Positions 1-6,734 of a DNA stretch of 34,483 nt are shown in pieces. Under the pieces are notes generated by a model. The model ran no database searches, was not told the origin of the DNA, and saw only the letters and a list, made by a program, of their open reading frames with translations. Position 1 is the stretch's first letter. Each line of letters starts with the position of its first letter. This stretch comes from a virus: positions 1-34,483 of IMG/VR virus record IMGVR_UViG_3300048692_000011; one strand, 5' to 3'. The translations under genes were made by a program, and so were the position numbers.

Positions 1-127
1 TTTTAATCTCCGCTGCAATCTCTGAACCCACATAGTTTATGAATTTCTGCGCGTCCTTTGCTTCATGGATGAACGAACGGGTGTATTGTTTACCATTAAT
101 GTAATTCGAGTCACCGTCAACAAACAC
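1..127. repeat. Terminal direct repeat, left copy (circular-assembly overlap)
   Basis: The first 127 bases are identical to the last 127 (34357-34483). The copy lies inside the portal coding sequence, and the portal reading frame continues across the join when one copy is removed. A length of exactly 127 is a common assembler k-mer size, so this is most simply an artefact of a circular assembly graph rather than a biological terminal repeat. A headful-packaged, terminally redundant P22-type genome would give such a circular map. Confidence 0.95.
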
Positions 128-1132
128 AATAGGCAAGTACTTTGATGGCCAATCGGTGAAGTCGATAATTTGATTTTGGGTTAATACGTACTGACGAATC
201 ACATAGTCTTTTGAATTTCTCTCACCAACAATGGTTGGGATTTCACGCAATATAATGTCGCCAACAACCTGTGAGGACTTGGCTATTTCCTCTTTCATTT
301 TGTATTCTTTCTGTCTTTCGTCCCATTCATCTTGAGTGATTGACTCACCATTGGACAAAAGCAGTAGCTTAATAGGGAACCATTCTTTACGCGTGTACTT
401 ACAAACCACTATTGTATCGCGGGTTTCCCATTGGAAATCTAGCAATGACCTTGGGTCTGAGTAGCTAACAGGGTTCATTACATGCGGGAAGGTAGCATAA
501 AATTCTTCTTTGGTGTACAGGAATTGGCGCGAACAAAAGTTACCGTCCCCTTTATGTGGCATCATAGCCGTGGGGTCAAAAGATGTTCTGCTGGCATCAG
601 GAATTAATTCATAGCGTATGGTTTGGTTAAATGACAGTGGGTTTTCGTAGTCTAAACATATTTCAAACGCCCCATAGCCCATCATCAACGCAGACTTAAA
701 CGCTGTCTGATAGACCAAATCATTCTGACTTTTGTACGATATGGTTCTAACTAAGTCAGCACGTAAGTCGATTTGCTTCTGGTTTGCTTTCCCATTGAGT
801 GAACGCACCATCAAGTCGGGCTTGTTCTTGCGTTGTTCCCCTGTAATTTTCTTAGTGACATCATAAAGTTTGTTGAATGTCATCGCAGGTTTAAATAGGC
901 GTGAGAACTCAGACCTTTCTACTGCTGACCATTGGTCACGCAATAAGAAGTTCATGTCATCACGTCCACGCACTACGTTTTCGTCAAAGTACCCATCCCA
1001 AAGAACCAGGTCTTCGCGTGCTCTTTTTAATACTTCTGCCTCATCGATTCCAGCGTCTTCTAGTCGTGACTGTAAGCGCTCGTTGATTTCCTCAACATCT
1101 TCAATGGGCATTTGTTCAGCAATAATTTCCAT
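1..1132 (-). CDS. P22-like portal protein, N-terminal part (gene crosses the join)
   Basis: The portal is the dodecameric ring at the head vertex through which DNA is packaged and ejected. This part holds the first 377 codons; the rest is at 33293-34356. Joined length is 731 residues, close to P22 gp1 (725). It starts MEIIAEQMPIED; residues such as NFLLRDQWS, FNKLYDVTKKITGEQRKNKP and YELIPDAS fit the P22 portal family. ATG at 1132 has a GGGGA ribosome site 7 bases upstream, and an in-frame TAA at 1154-1156 blocks extension. It follows the large terminase in the minus-strand late operon, separated by three small genes. The family call rests on remembered family patterns and on gene order; the continuous frame across the join is seen directly. 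Confidence 0.93.
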   Translation of the reverse strand, partial: MEIIAEQMPIEDVEEINERLQSRLEDAGIDEAEVLKRAREDLVLWDGYFDENVVRGRDDMNFLLRDQWSAVERSEFSRLFKPAMTFNKLYDVTKKITGEQRKNKPDLMVRSLNGKANQKQIDLRADLVRTISYKSQNDLVYQTAFKSALMMGYGAFEICLDYENPLSFNQTIRYELIPDASRTSFDPTAMMPHKGDGNFCSRQFLYTKEEFYATFPHVMNPVSYSDPRSLLDFQWETRDTIVVCKYTRKEWFPIKLLLLSNGESITQDEWDERQKEYKMKEEIAKSSQVVGDIILREIPTIVGERNSKDYVIRQYVLTQNQIIDFTDWPSKYLPIVFVDGDSNYINGKQYTRSFIHEAKDAQKFINYVGSEIAAEIK

Positions 1133-1232
1133 GCCAATTCCCCGTCCGTTGGGTTAAATACCTTGTCCATAAGAAGCGACTTTAACAATTCCATGTCAAA
1201 GTCGCCTTTTAACGCCCTAAACTAAGGGTGTT

Positions 1233-1478
1233 TTAAGCAGCTTCTGCACATTCGGCTTCAACTACTTCTTTTGGCATCTCAAACTCTTGCCAGTCATCAG
1301 CCAACAAGTCTTCAAGCGAAAATATGTAATTTCCAGCATTAGTTGATGGTCTAATAACCACTTTCCAAACGTGAGTCATGCCAGGCATTAAAGAAAGGTA
1401 ACCATCTTCAATTGTCCAAGCTGCACGGTGCCATTGTTTACCTGCTTGTAATCCTGCTAAAGCGTTATTCAATAACAT
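1233..1478 (-). CDS. Tad2/DUF2829-like protein (candidate anti-Thoeris)
   Basis: 81 residues. The pattern of an N-terminal helix with GLQAGKQWHRAAW, a short strand region (YLSLMPGM) and a closing SLEDLLADDWQEFE matches the DUF2829 layout (A--L--Gk-v-R--W ... dlLA-DWe). Members such as SPO1 Tad2 bind the cyclic ADP-ribose signal made by Thoeris ThsB and so block that defence. Known members are roughly 70-100 residues, so length fits. ATG at 1478 has AAGGAG 9 bases upstream. The extra acidic tail VVEAECAEAA is unusual. It sits between an 86-residue gene and the portal in the late operon, so it would be expressed late unless it has its own promoter. Fold membership is likely; anti-Thoeris activity is inference. 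Confidence 0.65.
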   Translation of the reverse strand: MLLNNALAGLQAGKQWHRAAWTIEDGYLSLMPGMTHVWKVVIRPSTNAGNYIFSLEDLLADDWQEFEMPKEVVEAECAEAA

Positions 1479-1499
1479 CTGTAAATCTCCTTTTTGTTG

Positions 1500-1760
1500 T
1501 TATGGTAAAACGGTTAAAGTGCAAACGCTGTTTGCAAATACGGGCTTGTAAATCTGATGGCCATCTGATGCCACGGTAAATACAAAGTCTGTTGCTAATA
1601 AAGCAATATTTTGGGTCTTCAAGTAGTTGTCCAAGTAACCTGCTGCACTTACTTCGGCAAGCGTGTTATTTGGGCAATACAGGCGACATAATCTAGGTGT
1701 TACATCGTTATTTTCCCCTGCAAAACTGCATATTAGGGTTATTTGTGATTGTGCTGACAT
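1500..1760 (-). CDS. Uncharacterised protein, possibly virion-associated
   Basis: 86 residues, not recognised with confidence. The second half (NTLAEVSAAGYLDNYL, then LLATDFVFTVASDG and a C-terminal CTLTVLP) resembles short beta-rich domains in phage decoration or spike-type proteins with the pattern LAEv-aaGYl---l--gD-v-v--sdG. The ATG at 1760 lies inside the end of the 48-residue zinc-protein gene (22-base overlap), so the two are probably translationally coupled. The position between large terminase and portal would suit a minor structural or assembly role. Confidence 0.7.
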   Translation of the reverse strand: MSAQSQITLICSFAGENNDVTPRLCRLYCPNNTLAEVSAAGYLDNYLKTQNIALLATDFVFTVASDGHQIYKPVFANSVCTLTVLP

Positions 1761-1885
1761 GTTGCGCTCCTTTGCTTAGTAAGTTTGTCCAAAATTATTC
1801 TATACTCTTTCTCACACTCTTTGCACTTGCTTTGAACGTGGTCTTTGTTTGTATATTTACCGCAATACATACATCTTGTTGTCAT
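1739..1885 (-). CDS. 48-residue CxxC...CxxC zinc-ribbon-like protein
   Basis: Very short gene read directly from the minus strand. It starts MTTRCMYCGKYTNKDHVQSK and has two pairs of cysteines, C5/C8 and C21/C24, followed by a basic, helical-looking tail and His/Cys near the end. This is the layout of a small zinc ribbon. Its ATG overlaps the large-terminase stop as TAATG, and its end overlaps the next gene by 22 bases, which argues that it is a real, coupled gene. Function unknown; nucleic-acid binding or a structural zinc knuckle are both possible. Confidence 0.7.
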   Translation of the reverse strand: MTTRCMYCGKYTNKDHVQSKCKECEKEYRIILDKLTKQRSATCQHNHK

Positions 1886-3444
1886 TAAAAAATCCTCATG
1901 ACAGGGTTATACATGTTCTCGTACTTGTTGCTTTCTACCTTGTCATTCGTGATTCTATCACTTGCTAATTCCAAACAACCATAACCCAAGCCGTCCATAG
2001 CATGTGAGTACACATTTTTATTGGGCTTGTCTTTGTAACGCTCTTCACCGCCTACGGCAACGCGAGCATATACATAGCCTTTAACAAATCCCTTGAACAA
2101 AGTAGGGCATTGTTTCTTATCGAGTACAAAACCTGGCTTACCATCTACCATTCTGTTTAAGAAGTAACGGACGGAACCCAATCGTGGGTCAATATCATTC
2201 GTTCTTGCTGAGTGCGTGGGAATGCCCAGGGCGTTTAGTTCACCGATACAGGACATTTCCTCAACTATTTCATTTCTTGCATTACCCGCTGGGTCTGCGA
2301 TAGACATGCCTATTTTACAGTATGGAAAGTCTTTTGCTATTTGAGGAATAACAATGGCTTCGGCAAAACTTCTGATGCCCATACCATCAGCTATGTATTC
2401 TTTAAGCACAAGCAATTGACCTCTTGCTGATAACTGCATGACCACGCAAGCAGGAGTCAATCCAAAGTCCCAGCCTAGAATAAGCTGCTCTCCTTGAATA
2501 GCTGCAAGAGAATCAACAGCATGAAAATCGGGATTAAATTCTGGATAAACTCGCTTACCAAAACCAACAGCACCGTACTCACCAAGACAAAACACCTTAA
2601 TAAACTCTTGAGACTGTCCTTGGGCGAGTTTCTCATAGTAATCATAAGGCAAATGGTCAAAGTTATCACACGCTGGATTTCGTACCCACTTGTCATCTTC
2701 ATCCTTAATTAAACCAGGTGGTTGTTTAAATAACCGATGGCCTTCGTAAGTATTTTCTTCAAAGTCTTTAAATATCCAATGGTCATCTTCGGGCGGGTTG
2801 GTGTCTGCAATAATGCCAGACCAATACGGCTCATGACAAAACGCCTTTGATGGGTAACGGTTAACCCGTCCTTTCATGTGGGCAAGCGCTGCCTTTGGGA
2901 CTTCGGATAACTCGTTAATGTAGCAACCTGTTAACTCAAGCGATTTAATCTTGCGCACATCTTCGGGTCTATCCAAAGCAATGAATAATAGCTCAAGCTC
3001 TACTATGCCAAACCCATCATTAAAGCTGTGTTCGTAGGTCATTATAGGCTTTTGACGCTTTCGTACATCGCCCAAATCTTCGAACCAACTAAGCCATGTC
3101 GCTAGGGTTGTAGTTGCAAGCTCGCCAGAAGTATTTCGCACAATTCCCCACCTGCTTCGTCTTCGACCGTTATGCCAACGTGGAACTGCGCAAGCTCGTC
3201 TAACAATTTCTGCTGCTGCCCATGTACTCTTTCCGCTACCATAAGGCCCCATAATGACACGCACAAAGCTATCATCGAGATGAGCAATATCACCAGTTGC
3301 AGTTGGAACATAGATTTTATCCTGGTCTTTAGCATGTATCGTCATCCTTGTATTGTTAATAGTAATCTGCTTCTCTATGCCCTTTCTGCGAGATTCTTCG
3401 ATTGCTGCAATCCGTTTGGCTATGCCTGATGCGCTCAATGTCAT
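1885..3444 (-). CDS. Terminase large subunit (packaging ATPase/nuclease)
   Basis: 519 residues, close to P22 gp2 (499). It pumps DNA through the portal and cuts it. The Walker A motif GPYGSGKST is at 66-74. Walker B with catalytic glutamate is at about 171-178 (LTGCYINE). The RNase H-like nuclease domain shows the acidic residues expected: D326 in GWDFG, D384 in ADPAG and D484 in HAMDGLGYG. The ATG at 3444 overlaps the preceding gene's stop as ATGA, and the TAA stop overlaps the next start as TAATG, so the three genes are coupled. The P22-like order (small subunit upstream, portal downstream) supports headful packaging. Both enzymatic centres look intact. Confidence 0.96.
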   Translation of the reverse strand: MTLSASGIAKRIAAIEESRRKGIEKQITINNTRMTIHAKDQDKIYVPTATGDIAHLDDSFVRVIMGPYGSGKSTWAAAEIVRRACAVPRWHNGRRRSRWGIVRNTSGELATTTLATWLSWFEDLGDVRKRQKPIMTYEHSFNDGFGIVELELLFIALDRPEDVRKIKSLELTGCYINELSEVPKAALAHMKGRVNRYPSKAFCHEPYWSGIIADTNPPEDDHWIFKDFEENTYEGHRLFKQPPGLIKDEDDKWVRNPACDNFDHLPYDYYEKLAQGQSQEFIKVFCLGEYGAVGFGKRVYPEFNPDFHAVDSLAAIQGEQLILGWDFGLTPACVVMQLSARGQLLVLKEYIADGMGIRSFAEAIVIPQIAKDFPYCKIGMSIADPAGNARNEIVEEMSCIGELNALGIPTHSARTNDIDPRLGSVRYFLNRMVDGKPGFVLDKKQCPTLFKGFVKGYVYARVAVGGEERYKDKPNKNVYSHAMDGLGYGCLELASDRITNDKVESNKYENMYNPVMRIF

Positions 3445-3635
3445 TTTTCTAAAATCCTTTTAGGCGGAATGGTTTTGTATGGTGAGCGGGTGTATGTTTC
3501 GCGCAAATGCTCTTGAGTCGTGAAACGAGAACCGCACTTAACGCACTCTCGTCTACGAAATACTTGGTTTGTTCTATCGTCCTTTGTCGTCTCAACAACG
3601 CGCGATTCAGGATAGTTACAATTTCGACATTGCAC
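3441..3635 (-). CDS. NrdR-like zinc-ribbon protein without ATP-cone
   Basis: 64 residues starting at GTG (3635), overlapping the previous stop as TAGTG. C3/C6 (CRNC) and C31/C34 (CVKC) with the flanking FRRRECVKCGSRFTTQE closely match the N-terminal zinc ribbon of NrdR, the bacterial repressor of ribonucleotide reductase genes (consensus RRRR-C--CG-RFTT-E). NrdR is about 150 residues and needs a C-terminal ATP-cone to sense dATP/ATP; that domain is absent. A stand-alone ribbon could bind NrdR boxes without nucleotide control, or could simply be a terminase-linked DNA-binding protein. The resemblance is visible; the role is inference. It is directly coupled to the large terminase gene. Confidence 0.75.
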   Translation of the reverse strand: MQCRNCNYPESRVVETTKDDRTNQVFRRRECVKCGSRFTTQEHLRETYTRSPYKTIPPKRILEK

Positions 3636-3820
3636 TATTTTCTTACCCCTCGTAAAGTCCTACTCATCGTAGCCTTTAGTGATGGAGTATGACGTTCCTT
3701 TGGTTTGCGTGTTTGATGTTCAAAGTCATTCTTTTGTACATAGGACTCATAAGCCGGAGCCGTTTCTGCTGCCTTCTTCTTTTTGACCTTCTCTACCCAA
3801 CTGTTTCTGATTACGGCCAT
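3635..3820 (-). CDS. Small basic protein, unknown function
   Basis: 61 residues, very rich in Lys/Arg (VEKVKKKKAAE, RKPKERH, SRTLRGVRK) with no hydrophobic segment. ATG at 3820 follows AAGGACATAGGAA. Not recognised. It belongs to the run of basic mini-proteins between the two terminase subunits; a DNA-associated or virion role is possible but unproven. Confidence 0.6.
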   Translation of the reverse strand: MAVIRNSWVEKVKKKKAAETAPAYESYVQKNDFEHQTRKPKERHTPSLKATMSRTLRGVRK

Positions 3821-3835
3821 TTCCTATGTCCTTAT

Positions 3836-4015
3836 TCATTTCTTCATTTTACCCAATGTTTCGGCTAACCTTGCTCGCTGTCCTAGCTTGCCTGGTGCTT
3901 TAGCTGCTTTATCTAAAGTCTTCTTGGGTATCTTCTTGCCTTTGGGTACGCCTAACTCTTTATGCAGTGCACCAGGCTTCTTGATAGCCTTGGCAATCCA
4001 TTTCTTGTCAGCCAT
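3836..4015 (-). CDS. Small basic phage protein (GALHKELGVPKGKKIP type)
   Basis: 59 residues read from the minus strand, starting MADKKWIAKAIKKPGALHKE and ending RARLAETLGKMKK. ATG at 4015 follows AAGGATTAATC. I recognise the KPGALHK-LGVPKGKKIP and KLGQRARLAETL segments as recurring in small proteins of environmental podoviruses, where function is unknown. Strongly basic, no cysteines, no membrane segment. Located between other lysine-rich genes upstream of the large terminase. Confidence 0.75.
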   Translation of the reverse strand: MADKKWIAKAIKKPGALHKELGVPKGKKIPKKTLDKAAKAPGKLGQRARLAETLGKMKK

Positions 4016-4027
4016 GATTAATCCTTT

Positions 4028-4291
4028 TTATTTATTGCAATCCCATTTCTTAAGAGCAAGAGCCTTACGAGTAGGCTTTCCATTCTCATCCTTCATGGCT
4101 CCTGTATTTCCAGACATTCTTGCGCAAAAACTTTTTCTGCGCGCAGCAGCCTTCGGCGACTTTTTGGATTCAGCCGCACTAACTGGGGGCTTTAAATTCA
4201 TGCCCTGAGCCTTTGCTGAAGCCCTACCTTTTGCATTTAAACCGCCTTCAGGATTTTTTCCCTCTTTACGCTGCCATGCTGGAGTTTTCAT
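4028..4291 (-). CDS. DUF6321-like small phage protein
   Basis: 87 residues. MKTPAWQRKEGKNPEGGLNA, then PKAAARRKSFCARMSG, MKDENGKPTRKALALKKWDC are the segments typical of a conserved phage family I know as DUF6321, of unknown function. ATG at 4291 overlaps the previous stop as TAATG, so it is preferred over an upstream TTG at 4303. The pattern KSFCARM...KKWDC with two cysteines is conserved-looking. Function not known; recurrent position next to terminase genes suggests packaging or virion involvement. Confidence 0.8.
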   Translation of the reverse strand: MKTPAWQRKEGKNPEGGLNAKGRASAKAQGMNLKPPVSAAESKKSPKAAARRKSFCARMSGNTGAMKDENGKPTRKALALKKWDCNK

Positions 4292-4524
4292 TATTTCACG
4301 CAACCTTTCTTAACTGTTTTTTTAATGAGCGCCTTATCTTGCTTCTCGTCCATATGTTTTTTCATGGCTTTGGACTCATCCTTGCGGGCTTTCTTCTCCA
4401 TGCCTACCTCGCCATAAGCTGCACCTTCGGCACGCTTTTTGCCGTAATCTGCTTTCTCCATTGTCTTGACATTATGTTTCATGCCCGCTTTGGTAGCTGC
4501 TTTCTTTCCTTTCTCAAGCTTCAT
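4291..4524 (-). CDS. Lysine-rich small protein
   Basis: 77 residues with about one third Lys, starting MKLEKGKKAATKAG and ending KKTVKKGCVK. ATG at 4524 has GGAG 9 bases upstream; a TTG at 4539 overlaps that ribosome site and is rejected. The start overlaps the preceding gene's stop by 11 bases and the stop overlaps the next start as TAATG. No known domain; histone-tail-like composition would fit nucleic-acid binding. Confidence 0.65.
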   Translation of the reverse strand: MKLEKGKKAATKAGMKHNVKTMEKADYGKKRAEGAAYGEVGMEKKARKDESKAMKKHMDEKQDKALIKKTVKKGCVK

Positions 4525-4705
4525 CTTTAGACTCTCCAATTACACCATCGTTATTTAAATCAACACGTAGCTTTTCCTCTGCCCACTCTAAGGCTTCATT
4601 GGATAGCTTCTTCAACAAGTTTAATAGAAATGATGCGATTTCAGGCTCAAGGGATTTAAGCTCACGTTCAAGTACTGGCTGTAACATAGATGAAAATAGG
4701 CTCAT
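4514..4705 (-). CDS. Small helical protein with EF-hand-like DxNxDG loop
   Basis: 63 residues from ATG 4705 (AAGGA 7 bases upstream). The body is amphipathic helix (LERELKSLEPEIASFLLNLL, then LSNEALEWAEEKLRVD). The C-terminus carries DLNNDGVIGE, a good match to an EF-hand calcium loop start (D-x-N-x-D-G-x-I-x-E). Function unknown. A similar acidic DG loop occurs in the holin at 6093-6311, which may be coincidence or may point to a related membrane-edge role. Confidence 0.65.
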   Translation of the reverse strand: MSLFSSMLQPVLERELKSLEPEIASFLLNLLKKLSNEALEWAEEKLRVDLNNDGVIGESKDEA

Positions 4706-4715
4706 GGTTATATCC

Positions 4716-4886
4716 TTATAACGATTCAATCATGTGGTCGATTTCAATAATTGCGCCCTTCATGTTCGCAATTTCCTTTTTGATGACCTTTACCCGCTCT
4801 TGAAGCAATTCAAGCTCAGACATGCTTTTAATTTGCGTCTCGGTTAAAGAATCCCTTCTACTTTGCAATACTTCCAATGTAATCAT
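4716..4886 (-). CDS. 56-residue coiled-coil protein
   Basis: Read directly from the minus strand; starts MITLEVLQSRRDSLTETQIK and ends IIEIDHMIESL. Heptad-like spacing of Leu/Ile/Met over residues 20-56 predicts one coiled-coil helix. ATG at 4886 follows AAGGAATGTTAC. The stop is 11 bases before the next start, inside an apparently continuous operon. No family recognised. Confidence 0.65.
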   Translation of the reverse strand: MITLEVLQSRRDSLTETQIKSMSELELLQERVKVIKKEIANMKGAIIEIDHMIESL

Positions 4887-4913
4887 GTAACATTCCTTGT
4901 GATTAAATGGCCA

Positions 4914-5099
4914 TCATGGCCACTGTTTTAATTGTTTGAAGTCCAACAGCTCAGCCATTAAATCTCTAACCTTGCGTATCAAATGCAGCTCTTGTATTAG
5001 CTTTGCTTCGTAATCAACAGGCGCATTTCGTACTCTGGACTCTGCGTCCTCAACAAACGCAGCCCAAAGGTCAATGTCTTTGTCCAATATAGTGGTCAT
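4914..5099 (-). CDS. Small helical protein, unknown
   Basis: 61 residues, mainly acidic helix (LWAAFVEDAESRVRN, LIQELHLIRKVRDLMAELLD). ATG at 5099 overlaps the preceding stop as ATGA, so translation is coupled. The heptad pattern in the second half suggests oligomerisation. Not recognised. Confidence 0.6.
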   Translation of the reverse strand: MTTILDKDIDLWAAFVEDAESRVRNAPVDYEAKLIQELHLIRKVRDLMAELLDFKQLKQWP

Positions 5100-5269
5100 A
5101 CTTCATGCCTCACAACAGCGTGAGGGACTATCCCTTTAACCTTGACACCAAAGTCTAGTGCTTCATGCTGAGTCTCAAACCCTGCGCCATTCCACACATC
5201 ATAGCCAGTTTCCCAGTCTATTAGCCCAAGCTCAGTTACCGTGCAGCTCTTAATCTTCGGGTAGTACAT
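5096..5269 (-). CDS. 57-residue protein, unknown
   Basis: Starts MYYPKIKSCTVTELGLIDWE and ends VKGIVPHAVVRHEV. ATG at 5269 is preceded by GAGG with 6 bases between, and the stop overlaps the next start as ATGA. Mixed composition with several Tyr/Trp, probably a small beta-rich fold. It is the first gene after a good sigma-70-type promoter (5308-5336). Confidence 0.65.
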   Translation of the reverse strand: MYYPKIKSCTVTELGLIDWETGYDVWNGAGFETQHEALDFGVKVKGIVPHAVVRHEV

Positions 5270-5307
5270 TTAACACCTCACATCTACACATTTAACAACA
5301 TGAGGGC

Positions 5308-5336
5308 ATTATGTCAGATACTTAGATATTTGTTAA
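5308..5336 (-). promoter_or_regulatory. Putative minus-strand promoter
   Basis: On the minus strand, TTAACA (5336-5331) and CATAAT (5313-5308) are separated by 17 bases. The expected start point near 5300 is about 30 bases before the ATG at 5269. This 77-base gap is the only clear break in the run of overlapping genes between the small and large terminase. Confidence 0.5.
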
Positions 5337-5346
5337 CATTAATATC

Positions 5347-5523
5347 TTAATATGCAATACCTTTCTTCTTACCGTAGTTAGCTTTGCTTTGAGGTGATAG
5401 ATTGCGAGACGCTCCGGCCTCTTTGAATGTGCGAACCTCTTGCTTTTGTTCACGGTCAAGGTACACGTTGTTGCGAGTAGATAGGTAACCATCTGGCTTG
5501 TCAGATACGTATTTAGCACCCAT
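5347..5523 (-). CDS. 58-residue basic protein, unknown
   Basis: Starts MGAKYVSDKPDGYLSTRNNV and ends NYGKKKGIAY. The ATG overlaps the previous TAA as TAATG and has AAAGGGG just upstream, so this frame is preferred to a longer open frame at 5322-5519 in another phase. Polar, basic, no cysteines or membrane segment. No family recognised. Confidence 0.65.
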   Translation of the reverse strand: MGAKYVSDKPDGYLSTRNNVYLDREQKQEVRTFKEAGASRNLSPQSKANYGKKKGIAY

Positions 5524-5639
5524 TATTTTTCCCCTTTAGGTTTTGGAACGTTCAATTTCTTTTTGACTGGCTCGTGCAAATGCTTCTCATGCTTGCCGTA
5601 GATGTCTCTTTCAGGCGTCTTGCTTGGCTTCTTAGTCAT
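5523..5639 (-). CDS. 38-residue basic peptide, unknown
   Basis: Starts MTKKPSKTPERDIYGKHEK and ends VPKPKGEK; rich in Lys, Pro and His. Its ATG lies 8 bases inside the end of the small-terminase gene and its stop forms TAATG with the next gene, so it is embedded in a coupled string. Function unknown. Confidence 0.55.
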   Translation of the reverse strand: MTKKPSKTPERDIYGKHEKHLHEPVKKKLNVPKPKGEK

Positions 5640-6048
5640 TCTTACCTTCTCCAACCTCAAGCCTAGCTAGGCGCTCGTTAAGCTCGTTTACTTGGGCATT
5701 AGCTCCGAAGTGCTTAGGCCATCTGCGTTCTAATAGCCACGCATCAGCTTGCCAACGCTCAGGTTTAGCAGCAATCATATCGGTGTGTTCCATGACCTTT
5801 TGCATTTCTGCCCTCTTTATAGACTGCAAAAAGGTAGCGTGTTCGGAGTCAATATTGTTGTCTAAGTCGCGTATTCCTTCCTCTAACCAATAGAACAAAG
5901 TACGCTCTGATATGCCGTTAGCTTCGGCTGCTAATTGATAGGGTGCACGCCTAGATATGGCTGCGATAATGTCTGCACACCGTTCAGGTGTGAATTTGCT
6001 AGGACGTCCAATTGTCTCTGGTTCTGGCTTAATGGAATTTTTTCCCAT
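5632..6048 (-). CDS. Probable terminase small subunit
   Basis: 138 residues. Small subunits recognise the packaging site and recruit the large subunit. After GRPSKFTPERCADIIAAI comes a helix-turn-helix at about 36-57 (PYQLAAEANGISERTLFYWL), a central helical part (FLQSIKRAEMQKVMEHTD) and a Trp-rich segment (ERWQADAWLLERRWP) seen in many phage small subunits of this type. ATG at 6048 has AGGA 9 bases upstream; a GTG at 6054 is too close to it. It is the first gene of the packaging block and precedes the large subunit by about 2.2 kb, farther than usual because of the small-gene cluster. Confidence 0.8.
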   Translation of the reverse strand: MGKNSIKPEPETIGRPSKFTPERCADIIAAISRRAPYQLAAEANGISERTLFYWLEEGIRDLDNNIDSEHATFLQSIKRAEMQKVMEHTDMIAAKPERWQADAWLLERRWPKHFGANAQVNELNERLARLEVGEGKND

Positions 6049-6092
6049 AGTCACTAATCCTTTAGTGTGTTTGGTGTAGATACCAAAATATC

Positions 6093-6311
6093 TTACTTCT
6101 TTTTATCCTTCAATACGAGCATGACAATAAACAATACTACGGTTTCAAAGCCATCAGCGCTTGCTAACAATGTATGAAGCTCAACACTGTCAATGACACC
6201 ATCGCCTAAAGCTTTAACAAGGTTTGTTATGAACGTAATAAAACACAAAACAGTTGGCACGGAAAGTGCCATATGAGGTTTTCTTTTAAAATAACTCTTC
6301 ACCTTGCGCAT
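6093..6311 (-). CDS. Putative holin
   Basis: 72 residues, next to the endolysin. A basic N-terminus (MRKVKSYFKRKPH) is followed by membrane segment 1 (about 15-35, LSVPTVLCFITFITNLVKAL), an acidic linker DGVIDSVELHTLLASADG, and membrane segment 2 (about 53-68, FETVVLFIVMLVL) with a KDKKK tail. Two membrane segments and charged ends fit a class II holin. ATG at 6311 has GGGG 5 bases upstream; GTG at 6317 overlaps it. The linker resembles an EF-hand loop, which recurs in related phage holins I have seen. The stop lies 44 bases before the small terminase. Confidence 0.75.
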   Translation of the reverse strand: MRKVKSYFKRKPHMALSVPTVLCFITFITNLVKALGDGVIDSVELHTLLASADGFETVVLFIVMLVLKDKKK

Positions 6312-6323
6312 AAACACCCCGAA

Positions 6324-6734
6324 CTAAGGCACTAATTCAAAATGTACCGTGTCATTAAACATCTGGTCGTTAATGTCTTTGTCACCGTCCCAATCTCCAC
6401 CATAGCGCACATCATGAGTCATTTTACCCTCATTCTTTAGCATTTGAGCCACACCTAGCACATATCCACCAAGCCAGTACATGCGCTTAGTGTTATTCCA
6501 GTCAATAGGATAGGGAGCCACATCAACAGCCATTGAAGGGCTTTTGTTATGCTTACCATTAGGCCATTTAAGTTTTGAATTGCCAGCAGCAAACGCTTTG
6601 TTTTGGTCAGCTTCATTTCTAAATCCTTCTATTACAGTGCAATCAAAATACTTGATGACCTCACGAAACAAAGTTTGCAAGTCTGGGTGACAGGTAAATA
6701 GTTTTTTTTGTGAAGCCGTGCTGAATTTTGGCAT
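6324..6734 (-). CDS. Endolysin, M15 (VanY-type) peptidase
   Basis: 136 residues, a single-domain cytoplasmic endolysin with no signal peptide. The M15 zinc residues are visible: H62 in GKHNKSPSMAVD, D71 in the same motif and H131 in DTVHFEL. VAPYPIDW after the first motif is typical of phage members. These enzymes cut the L-Ala-D-Glu or D-Ala-m-DAP peptide bonds of peptidoglycan. The gene is followed after 12 bases by the holin. No spanin pair is evident nearby. ATG at 6734. Confidence 0.92.
   Translation of the reverse strand: MPKFSTASQKKLFTCHPDLQTLFREVIKYFDCTVIEGFRNEADQNKAFAAGNSKLKWPNGKHNKSPSMAVDVAPYPIDWNNTKRMYWLGGYVLGVAQMLKNEGKMTHDVRYGGDWDGDKDINDQMFNDTVHFELVP

Noticed and set aside
1060-1194. 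44-codon minus frame starting MELLKSLLMDKVFNPTDGE and overlapping the portal start
   Set aside because: The second half is the portal gene read in another frame, and the ribosome site is weak; it may only fill the gap before the portal.
3783-4530. Long plus-strand frames of 105-141 codons with hydrophobic translations
   Set aside because: They are the antisense of lysine-rich genes, which always reads as Phe/Leu-rich; no ribosome sites.
5322-5519. 65-codon minus frame starting MLNTYLTSQ
   Set aside because: It lies in another phase over the better-supported 58-residue gene at 5347-5523, which has a TAATG overlap and strong ribosome site.
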